A DNA stretch of 64,000 nt, from assembly GCF_009674825.1 (NCBI RefSeq), contig NZ_WKJH01000001.1, positions 62,001 to 126,000 of the forward strand, written 5' to 3'. Source of the stretch: Maribacter luteus. Lineage in GTDB: Bacteria > Bacteroidota > Bacteroidia > Flavobacteriales > Flavobacteriaceae. A program made the position numbers and the translations under genes. Each line of letters begins with the position of its first letter. The stretch's first letter is position 1. Below, in pieces: positions 28,311-34,606 of this stretch. The notes beneath the pieces are model-generated. The model was not told the origin of the DNA. It searched no databases and saw only the letters and a program-made list of their open reading frames with translations.

Positions 28311-28933
28311 TGGAAAAGACCATAGCGCTTCAAAAAGAATTTGAATCCCTGATTTCGCAATTAGAACAACTAAAGGCTATTAATGAATTAACCGAAAACA
28401 ACTCTAAGAATGCAAAGAAAACAATTGATGCAACCGCAGAATTATCTAAATCCTTGAATGTATTTAAAGAGAACATTTCTGAAGACTATGTCAAAAAGAA
28501 AGAGGATTTACAACAAGTTATATCCAAGTTTGAAGCCAGTATAACGGCAATTAAAAATGATTTTGAAAATGAGGTAAAAAATCATCAAGATGCCATTGTT
28601 GCACTTAATCAAAGCAATCACAAGGAGATGAAAGAACTTCAAAAAAATCTAGCCCAAAAGGTAGAAGATTTTGAATTTCAGTTAAAGTCATCCACAGAGA
28701 CCGTTGAAATCTTTTTAGATAGTTTTAGAAAAGAGCTTAAATCAACATTTGATGATAATTTTAATTCATTTAAGGATGATATAAAAAATTTGTCAAATTC
28801 CGTTAGGCAATTAGAAAATGCTATATCAAAGAAACTTGAAGGAAATAGAAGAGAAACCAAAGATGTTAAAAAAATGGTTGTCGCTGTAGGGGTGTTTTTA
28901 TTAATTACTGCCATTGTTTTAAAATTCATTTAA
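28310..28933 (+). CDS. Coiled-coil protein with C-terminal membrane anchor, partner of RecQ-like helicase
   Basis: A 207-residue protein. Residues about 5-180 are nearly all charged heptad-like coiled coil, ending in EGNRRETKDVKKM. Residues about 187-206 (VVAVGVFLLITAIVLKF) are one hydrophobic helix, so it is a tail-anchored inner-membrane protein with a long cytoplasmic rod. Its ATG shares one base with the helicase stop, which implies coupled translation and a stoichiometric partnership. Pairing a DNA helicase with a membrane-anchored coiled coil recalls the logic of membrane-linked defence systems such as Zorya, but no sequence kinship to ZorA or ZorB is visible. Confidence 0.75.
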   Translation: MEKTIALQKEFESLISQLEQLKAINELTENNSKNAKKTIDATAELSKSLNVFKENISEDYVKKKEDLQQVISKFEASITAIKNDFENEVKNHQDAIVALNQSNHKEMKELQKNLAQKVEDFEFQLKSSTETVEIFLDSFRKELKSTFDDNFNSFKDDIKNLSNSVRQLENAISKKLEGNRRETKDVKKMVVAVGVFLLITAIVLKFI

Positions 28934-28981
28934 ATAAAAAGCATTTTTAAGATTAAAATCTTTTTAACCAGAAAGTATCTA

Positions 28982-29185
28982 ATGATTCAAAAGAGATTAA
29001 GTAAAGAAATATTAGAGGTCAATCTAAGTAATGGCATTTTCAGTGGTGGCCACATTAAAGAATATGATGAGAATGGAAATTTAATCTACTGGTCAGAGTT
29101 TAATTTTGGCGAAACTTATACTTCTAAGCTTACCTATGACCAAAATAACAGGATTCTTAGAGAAGAAATAGATATAATAGTGTAA
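28982..29185 (+). CDS. Small protein of unknown function
   Basis: A 67-residue frame, 48 bases after the coiled-coil gene and on the same strand. It contains EYDENGNLIYWSEFNFGET and LTYDQNNRILREE, repeats that resemble YD or MORN-like beta-hairpins seen in Rhs-related or immunity-type proteins. No catalytic motif is visible. It could be a real small gene of the island or a fragment of a longer repeat protein. The stop at 29185 is followed at 29192 by one arm of a 29-bp repeat. Confidence 0.5.
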   Translation: MIQKRLSKEILEVNLSNGIFSGGHIKEYDENGNLIYWSEFNFGETYTSKLTYDQNNRILREEIDIIV

Positions 29186-29191
29186 GCTTCT

Positions 29192-29220
29192 CTTAAAACC
29201 GAACTGTTTAAAAGTAGAAT
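29192..29220 (+). repeat. 29-bp inverted repeat, arm 1
   Basis: Begins CTTAAAACCGAACTG and is perfectly complementary to 30373-30401. The arms lie on either side of the tRNA-Met scar, 1.15 kb apart. It is too far from its partner to be a simple hairpin terminator. Confidence 0.8.
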
Positions 29221-29254
29221 AATAATCTTAATTTTAAAGTAAATTTCAATCAAT

Positions 29255-29743
29255 ATGTACATTACTGATAACCAAGCTCTACATTTACATCTAATTTCCA
29301 ACAAGGATTTTCTTGATCTGCTTAGAGGTGAGTTTAAAGAAAATGAAGTTGAAGAAATAATAAAATATTGCAAAGATATCACTGGTGATTATCTGGATGT
29401 GATGGATCAATTCTATGATTGGATTGCAGATTTAGATAGCGACACCAATATACTTACCATAGGATGGGATTCAAATAATTGGGGACCAGGTGGAAGCGAT
29501 TTTATAAGCTTCAATTTGGTTTTTGGTCTTGTTAAAATGTCATCTTCAGATTATGAAGATGAACATATAGAAATATTCGATAAAGAAAATTTCTCCCCTT
29601 GGGGTATAGAAGATTTAATGAATGATTTTATTGAAATTGATTCTGAGATTTATTCTGAGAAGGAATTATTAGGAATTGCTGAAAGCATGGGTATTGACAA
29701 AAATACGGCACTCACAATAAATGGTAAAGAAATAATCAGATAA
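29255..29743 (+). CDS. Acidic protein of unknown function
   Basis: A 162-residue acidic protein, last gene of the island before the tRNA scar. It starts at ATG 29255, 34 bases after the repeat arm. Features visible are a tryptophan/glycine stretch (ILTIGWDSNNWGPGGSDFI, about 67-85) and an aspartate/glutamate-rich C-terminal half. No signal peptide or membrane helix is seen. I recognise no family. The acidity and position at the end of an island would suit an immunity or anti-restriction protein, but that is only a guess. Confidence 0.6.
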   Translation: MYITDNQALHLHLISNKDFLDLLRGEFKENEVEEIIKYCKDITGDYLDVMDQFYDWIADLDSDTNILTIGWDSNNWGPGGSDFISFNLVFGLVKMSSSDYEDEHIEIFDKENFSPWGIEDLMNDFIEIDSEIYSEKELLGIAESMGIDKNTALTINGKEIIR

Positions 29744-30100
29744 AAGTATACTAATAAAAACTTAGATGTTTGGCAGCTTAGCGAGTAACTATATTGTCCA
29801 AGGTTTATATCTCAAACCACCACATCTAATGACCTCTCCTGTAAGCTTCCCTAAATAATTAAAAGAACCTGCCTCGAAAACCATCTTTTGAAAAACAATT
29901 CAATTATCAATCTTAAGATGCATCCACATATTGGAATTTTATATTCTTCAGTTGCTCAGACCAAAATCTTGTTTAGGAAAAAGTTATTGTTTATCTTGTG
30001 ATAATAGACTTAGAAATTTAATATTAACACAGTAAACAATTCGGTAAACAGTTTTATAGTATTTACCCATAATAGTGCCAAAATTCGAGGTTTTTTCAAG
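29744..30100. other. Non-coding island end next to the attachment scar
   Basis: I see no gene here. At about 30027-30047 the sequence AGTAAACAATTCGGTAAACA contains a tandem GTAAACA, and AAACAATTCGGT closely matches AAACAGTTCGGT in the repeat at 30373-30401. Such repeated short motifs close to an attachment site could be recombinase arm or accessory sites; this is speculative. Confidence 0.4.
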
Positions 30101-30142
30101 CTCATAACCCGAAGGTCGCTGGTTCGAGTCCAGTCCCCGCTA
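30101..30142 (+). pseudogene. 3' half of an initiator-type tRNA-Met(CAT): attachment-site scar
   Basis: From the anticodon loop CTCATAA (anticodon CAT) the sequence follows a tRNA to its 3' end: CCCGA of the anticodon stem, a T-arm GCTGGTTCGAGTCCAGT and the acceptor strand CCCCGCT with discriminator A. The bases 5' of the loop (TTCAAG) do not pair with CCCGA, and no D-arm or 5' acceptor strand precedes it, so only the 3' half exists. The CCC after the loop is as in initiator tRNA. Integrases that use tRNA genes leave exactly such a displaced 3' half at the far end of the element. The intact tRNA should lie outside the window to the left. Confidence 0.75.
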
Positions 30143-30165
30143 CTAAGTTTAAAGTACTCAAGAAC

Positions 30166-30196
30166 AACGGTTTAGTTTTCGCTAAACCGTTTTTTT
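30166..30196 (+). terminator. Rho-independent terminator after the tRNA scar
   Basis: A ten-base stem AACGGTTTAG / CTAAACCGTT with a six-base loop and a run of seven T. It lies 24 bases after the tRNA fragment and is probably the native terminator of the original tRNA gene, left with the displaced 3' half. This supports chromosome resuming at about 30143. Confidence 0.85.
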
Positions 30197-30337
30197 ATGC
30201 TTAATTTTAAAGAGTTAATTACCTTTGAATACGAAAATGAATATGAAAGTGCATACGATTTGTCTGTAAAACGAAACCTTCCTATCGTCTATTTTAAACT
30301 TTCAATTCCGTATTGGTATGCCGAGAAAGTGTCCTAA
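30197..30337 (+). pseudogene. Short reading frame, possible tyrosine-recombinase remnant
   Basis: An ATG frame of 46 codons starting directly after the terminator T-run. It reads FEYENEYESAYDLSVKRNLP, which recalls the N-terminal segments of flavobacterial site-specific integrases, then breaks into unrelated sequence and stops. No catalytic part is present. A remnant of an earlier integrase is possible given the adjacent attachment scar, but so is chance. Confidence 0.25.
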
Positions 30338-30372
30338 CCTATCTTTTGTCCATCTAGACTTAAAGTTAATCA

Positions 30373-30401
30373 ATTCTACTTTTAAACAGTTCGGTTTTAA
30401 G
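30373..30401 (-). repeat. 29-bp inverted repeat, arm 2
   Basis: Exact reverse complement of 29192-29220. It lies on the chromosomal side of the tRNA scar. The rest of 30338-30548 shows no gene. Confidence 0.8.
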
Positions 30402-30548
30402 GCATTGTGCTTATCGTTATATTCATTAGTTGAATGTTGCTAAACTTATTGAAAATCCCAGTGTTACTGTAATGTGTACCATAAAATATATTCAGCGGAT
30501 GTTCAGATAGCTCACCTGCAAGGTGAAATCCTCTTTTTACCTTTCCCC

Positions 30549-32309
30549 CTAAAACATCGTTTTGTTCAACCAATCAGTATGATTGTCAGCTGCTTGTTTA
30601 GCCCATTTTCGAGGGCGTTCGCCATAACACTCAAGAATGGCATCTACCCCGATTATGGTTCCTTTAGCTAATCTACCAAGTAAAGCAATCGGGATTTTCG
30701 TGTCCTTATTTTTTGGGATTAAATATCCATTGCTATCTGTCGTTACACCAAGATCATCATGTACTGCTTCAATCAACTGATCAGAGATCATACTTTTTAC
30801 CACTGGAGAATTAACGGCTTTAATTTTGGGAGAATCCAAAACCGAATCGATCATAATATTTACCGTAATCGATTCATTTACAGATTTAAAACTCCATCCA
30901 TCTTCTGTCAAATCAATATCAGGGGAATTTACCCAATTTAAATTAAGGAACCCGGCTTCAACCAAAGCCATTAATTGCTGGATACTTTCTACCGGAGGGC
31001 CATAGGAATATCTTTTCGTGGATTCATCCAATGCGATTATTTCGGCAACAACCGTATCTGAACATTGATTAAAAGATAATTGTTCGTAGATCGATGGTTG
31101 GCAATGGCGCCAAACCTGCCCAATACAAAAATCCAAACTTACCGATTTTTCACCCGTAGCCATTGCCACAAAATCTTGCATATTTTTTTTGGCTGAATGA
31201 TAGATTGATGTAATCAGCGAATGTTCGTAGGTATTATCACCTAACCATCTTATCACTAATTCTTCAATTTCTTCCTTTGACAATTTACTTTTCTTGGAAG
31301 GGATTGGCAAGTTTAAGAAAATGTTTGCTGCAATAGGGGCAAAAGCCGTCATTAAAAACTGGGGGCCCTTAGCATTTTTTTGGATGAGGTCGCTGCCTAT
31401 TTTTTCTTCAAAATCAAGTATTTGTTCTTTTGTAGGCTCAAACCATTTATCTATTTGTGCATTCAAAGGTTTGGGTACAGGAGGTAAACCGTCTAAAGAA
31501 AATGGAACGAGCGTATCTTTGATTCCATGATCAGAACAATACCTACAAGATTTAGTTTTTTCATCGGTAATAATGAAGGTACCGAATTTTTCCGCTATTC
31601 CTCGCACTACATCGATCATTGCCAATCCAAATCCACGAATACCAATGGTACTCTTTTCATTGAGATTTTTACAGTTTAAAAAATCGGCAATCGGGTATGG
31701 AGATTTAAAAAGATTTATATCTTCATTATTGGCAGCAAAATCGTCCCATTCCGAAATTTGTTGGGATAGTTTTGTGGGTTGATGGCCAATAGTCAGCAAT
31801 ATTTCATCGAAATCTTCATAAGTAGTTGTATTCGATTTGATTTCGATTTTGTTATTATCCAATAATTTTACTTCGATAATTTTCTCTTCATATAAAAAGG
31901 CAATATTCGAATTGATAAGCGGTTCAATAAGTGATTCAAATCGTTGAGAAAGGTATTCTCCAATTTGAGCACGCGGTGGGTACGTATCCGCAGTATAAGT
32001 CGGTATGGTTTTAAAATCTTTGCCAACCCATTCATGGTATGATGGAAATAATGGAATTTTTAACGTATTAACATCTATAGGACCCCTCCTTTTTAACTCT
32101 AAAACCCTTTCCGTAATATTTATCCAATTGGTCGATGCTTGAAAAATATCATAAACCGGACCATGACCGAACTTACCGGTAGCTTCAAATAATGATACCT
32201 GTATATTGGTTAAACTATTGGTATTCGCCAATTCCACTACTAGGTTTTCCAAAGCATAACTACCTCTGGGACCAACACCTATTATTCCGATTTTTCTTCT
32301 TTCTGTCAT
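30549..32309 (-). CDS. FAD/NAD(P)-binding protein
   Basis: A 586-residue protein with an N-terminal dinucleotide-binding motif IGIIGVGPRGS (residues 7-17), an acidic residue ending the second strand (SLFEA), and the HGPVYD...TNWIN segment of the FAD-NAD(P)-binding (NAD_binding_9) family. Members are flavoproteins of mostly unknown substrate, some acting as amine or amino-acid N-hydroxylase-like oxidoreductases. No signal peptide or membrane helix is visible, so it should be cytoplasmic. It is transcribed away from the arsR gene with 300 bases between them, and no neighbour shows its pathway. Length is typical for the family. Confidence 0.75.
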   Translation of the reverse strand: MTERRKIGIIGVGPRGSYALENLVVELANTNSLTNIQVSLFEATGKFGHGPVYDIFQASTNWINITERVLELKRRGPIDVNTLKIPLFPSYHEWVGKDFKTIPTYTADTYPPRAQIGEYLSQRFESLIEPLINSNIAFLYEEKIIEVKLLDNNKIEIKSNTTTYEDFDEILLTIGHQPTKLSQQISEWDDFAANNEDINLFKSPYPIADFLNCKNLNEKSTIGIRGFGLAMIDVVRGIAEKFGTFIITDEKTKSCRYCSDHGIKDTLVPFSLDGLPPVPKPLNAQIDKWFEPTKEQILDFEEKIGSDLIQKNAKGPQFLMTAFAPIAANIFLNLPIPSKKSKLSKEEIEELVIRWLGDNTYEHSLITSIYHSAKKNMQDFVAMATGEKSVSLDFCIGQVWRHCQPSIYEQLSFNQCSDTVVAEIIALDESTKRYSYGPPVESIQQLMALVEAGFLNLNWVNSPDIDLTEDGWSFKSVNESITVNIMIDSVLDSPKIKAVNSPVVKSMISDQLIEAVHDDLGVTTDSNGYLIPKNKDTKIPIALLGRLAKGTIIGVDAILECYGERPRKWAKQAADNHTDWLNKTMF

Positions 32310-32452
32310 ATTTGGTTTTTCTTCACAGTCTTGACCTGGATTTGGGTTATTGAACTAAAATCATATATAGATTATAAATTAGTAGCTCTCTTAGCGTCGG
32401 TTTCGCTTTATTCTCCCCCCTTGGGTAAAATTCAACTTTTATTTACACTATT

Positions 32453-32505
32453 TTTAAAGATACTGATTTTAAACTTTGAACTGTGCAGGAAAATGTGAAG
32501 GCCAC
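32453..32505 (+). repeat. 53-bp direct repeat, copy A
   Basis: Matches 34484-34536 at 41 of 53 positions without gaps by hand count (both begin TTTAAAGATA and share TTGAACTGT). The two copies bracket the arsR-permease-small protein module. Confidence 0.6.
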
Positions 32506-32552
32506 TTTTAAAATAAAAAAAATAAAGGGGTGTTTGTGTTTCCATTATTTTA

Positions 32553-32560
32553 TATATTTG
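32553..32560 (+). promoter_or_regulatory. Bacteroidetes-type -7 box of arsR
   Basis: TATATTTG fits the TAnnTTTG consensus. It lies 51 bases before the ATG at 32611, with the operator palindrome 12 bases downstream, where a repressor would block the start of transcription. A TTTG lies 16 bases upstream, closer than the usual 19. Confidence 0.55.
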
Positions 32561-32571
32561 CCTCCATATTT

Positions 32572-32593
32572 CATATGTACAAAAACACATATG
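32572..32593. promoter_or_regulatory. ArsR operator 1
   Basis: CATATGT and ACATATG form perfect arms around an 8-base centre. Read on the minus strand it begins ACATATGTGTTTT, the same 13 bases as operator 2. It overlaps the likely transcription start of arsR, which points to autorepression. Confidence 0.7.
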
Positions 32594-32610
32594 TTAAAAC
32601 AAGAAGATTA

Positions 32611-32946
32611 ATGGATGAACCTATTAATATATTCAAAGCCCTTTCGGATGCAACTAGATTAAAAATAATTTGGCTGCTAACCAACATGGATGAAAAGATC
32701 TGTGTTTCAGAAATTGTAGAGGTTTTAAACGAGTATCAATATAACGTATCGCGCCATTTAAAGATATTAAAACACGCAAAGTTGGTGGAAGAGGTAAAAG
32801 AAGGAAAGTGGGTATATTACTATTTAACACCGATTAAAAATGAATTTCGACAATTGATTCAAGAAGCCATAAAAACGATTCCAGAATCACAGATGAATAA
32901 TGAAATACAGAAGTGTAAAAAGTTATTGGCAGAACGCCATAAGTAA
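32611..32946 (+). CDS. ArsR-family metal-responsive repressor
   Basis: A winged-helix repressor of 111 residues from the ATG at 32611. It contains IFKALSDATRLKIIWLL, then the recognition-helix region YNVSRHLKILKHAKLVEE and the wing GKWVYYYL. An upstream ATG at 32530 would add 27 residues that read through the -7 box and the operator, so 32611 is the better start. One cysteine lies before the recognition helix (EKICVSEIVEVL) and another near the C-terminus, so metal or arsenic sensing is plausible but the ligand cannot be named. The palindrome before the gene and the similar one before the permease indicate that it controls both. Confidence 0.88.
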   Translation: MDEPINIFKALSDATRLKIIWLLTNMDEKICVSEIVEVLNEYQYNVSRHLKILKHAKLVEEVKEGKWVYYYLTPIKNEFRQLIQEAIKTIPESQMNNEIQKCKKLLAERHK

Positions 32947-33010
32947 GAATCAAATTCTACTGGACCCTAAATAAAGGAAAAATCAAGCATCTGCTTTTTT
33001 TTATAAATAC

Positions 33011-33030
33011 ATATGTGTTTTAGCGCATAT
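33011..33030. promoter_or_regulatory. ArsR operator 2
   Basis: ATATGTG-TTTTAG-CGCATAT, an imperfect palindrome sharing 13 consecutive bases (ACATATGTGTTTT) with operator 1 in opposite orientation. It lies 25-44 bases before the permease ATG, after the arsR stop, suggesting a second controlled promoter. Confidence 0.65.
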
Positions 33031-33054
33031 ATTATAACTATTTAAATAAACATC

Positions 33055-34062
33055 ATGAACGAAAATTTGAATTTAGCATTAGACGAATTTATACACGTAG
33101 GCGTGGTATTGGTATTCATAATTGCCCTTGTCTCCATAATCACCGGTCTCATAAGGGCTTTTATACCTCAGGAAAAACTTCAAAAACGGTTATCAAAAAC
33201 GGGGAAATACAGTGGTTTAATGGGAGCGATACTAGGAATCCCTACCCCTTTCTGTAGTGCATCCATGGTTCCCGTATCCATGGGGATGATAGAAATGGGA
33301 GCGCCTTTCGCCATGGTGTTTTCCTTTTTGCTTTCTGCCCCATTGGCCAATTTTGTTGTCGTTGGTTTTATTTTCGGTGTTTTCGGATGGAAAGTGGCAT
33401 TGGTTTATTTCTTGATTGTTTTTATTGGCTCCGTTTTTTTTGGAAGCATTGCCGGAAAGACATCCCTTAGACGTAGTGTAAAAAGAATTGACCTAAAGTC
33501 CAAAACAGCAACAAGTACTTGTGCTTCCCAACCGGCTGTCAGCTGTGGATCGGTTTCAAATAATGCAGTAGCATCCTGTTCAACAGCCCAAAACCCATAT
33601 GCAGATACACAATCGCCTTCCACAGACTTATGTGGACAAACGCGTGCATCCCATCCAAAACTTACAGAAGCTTTTAATTTTGGCTGGGCATTGTTTAAGC
33701 GCATATTCCCCTATGTTCTCCTTGGTGCGGTGATCAGTGCAATTTCTGCCGTATTTGTACCTGATGCATGGGTTGAAAAATATCTTGGAAATGATAGTCC
33801 ACTTGCAATACCTATAGCGGCAACCATTGGTGTCCCTTTGTATTTGCGCATCGAAATGGCCATCCCTATACTAAACGCACTCATTGTCAAGGGAATGAGT
33901 ATGGGTGCGGCCATGGCTTTGATTATTGGGGGAACTGGAGCGAGTTTACCAGAAATAGCCATTATTTCCTCCATGTTAAAACTCAAAGCCATTATCGCAT
34001 TTGTGTGTTCTGTTATGACCATGGCCATAGTGGGTGGTTTTATCTTTTACTTTTTCTTTTAA
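33055..34062 (+). CDS. Permease, probable metal efflux (SO_0444/UPF0718 type)
   Basis: A 335-residue inner-membrane protein with about eight hydrophobic segments in two halves. The N-terminal half holds GIPTPFCSASMVPVSMGM and the C-terminal half GVPLYLRIEMAIP with GGTGASLPE, the repeated motifs of the DUF318/ArsP permease group. Between the halves is a hydrophilic loop (about 145-200) with six cysteines and a histidine, which suits metal binding as described for SO_0444 Cu/Zn exporters. ArsR next door and the operator before the gene support export of a thiophilic metal. Which metal is not visible. Arsenic export by the same fold is the alternative. Confidence 0.8.
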   Translation: MNENLNLALDEFIHVGVVLVFIIALVSIITGLIRAFIPQEKLQKRLSKTGKYSGLMGAILGIPTPFCSASMVPVSMGMIEMGAPFAMVFSFLLSAPLANFVVVGFIFGVFGWKVALVYFLIVFIGSVFFGSIAGKTSLRRSVKRIDLKSKTATSTCASQPAVSCGSVSNNAVASCSTAQNPYADTQSPSTDLCGQTRASHPKLTEAFNFGWALFKRIFPYVLLGAVISAISAVFVPDAWVEKYLGNDSPLAIPIAATIGVPLYLRIEMAIPILNALIVKGMSMGAAMALIIGGTGASLPEIAIISSMLKLKAIIAFVCSVMTMAIVGGFIFYFFF

Positions 34063-34073
34063 AAACAAATTAT

Positions 34074-34415
34074 ATGCAATCCCTCTCCAATTTTTTTAAA
34101 TCCCTTATCCGAGCTTGTCCGTATTCCCTTGTTGGAAAGAAATGTGTGGATGCTGTCAAGGGCAAACCAAGTACCCATAAGAAATCAAAAAATAAAGCAC
34201 AATTGTTTAAAGCAGGCATAAAAACAGGGCGTAATATTTCACTGGTTGGAGTGTTTTGCCCTTTTCTTTGGTATGCCATATTATCGGGAGCCAGTAAGGA
34301 TTTTATTCTACTGAATTTAATACATTCGGGAATTATTGTAATTATAGGGCTTATAGTGCTAGGTATTAATTACCTGGCACTATACTCCTATTCAAAATCA
34401 ATTAAAAAAGGTTAA
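34074..34415 (+). CDS. Small membrane protein of the efflux module
   Basis: From ATG 34074 the protein has 113 residues, beginning 11 bases after the permease stop. An earlier ATG at 34005 lies inside the permease gene and is unlikely. The N-terminal 50 residues are basic with cysteines at positions 10 and 19 (RACPYSLVGKKC), followed by two hydrophobic helices (about 52-70 and 80-105). I recognise no family. Its position suggests a helper of the permease. Confidence 0.7.
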   Translation: MQSLSNFFKSLIRACPYSLVGKKCVDAVKGKPSTHKKSKNKAQLFKAGIKTGRNISLVGVFCPFLWYAILSGASKDFILLNLIHSGIIVIIGLIVLGINYLALYSYSKSIKKG

Positions 34416-34483
34416 AACAATGGCCTAAACATGCCTAATTACGCCCATTTCTCATATAGTGATTCAAGCTTTTATAGAACTTC

Positions 34484-34536
34484 TTTAAAGATAGTGGGTT
34501 TGAATTTTGAACTGTACGAGAAAAGGGTAAGGCTAC
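34484..34536 (+). repeat. 53-bp direct repeat, copy B
   Basis: Partner of 32453-32505, 41 of 53 positions identical by hand count. It lies after the small membrane gene and before the terminator. Confidence 0.6.
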
Positions 34537-34544
34537 ACACAACT

Positions 34545-34577
34545 AAAAAAGCCTTTCATAAATGAAAGGCTTTTTTT
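34545..34577. terminator. Bidirectional terminator
   Basis: The stem AAAAAAGCCTTTCAT / ATGAAAGGCTTTTTT with a two-base loop has T-runs on both strands. It lies between the convergent small membrane gene (+) and acyl-CoA ligase gene (-) and should serve both. Confidence 0.9.
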
Positions 34578-34606
34578 ATGGAGTATACTGAATAAACAAG
34601 AAACTC

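Noticed and set aside
30101-30142. A complete tRNA-Met gene
   Set aside because: The 5' acceptor strand, D-arm and 5' anticodon stem are missing; the bases before the loop do not pair.
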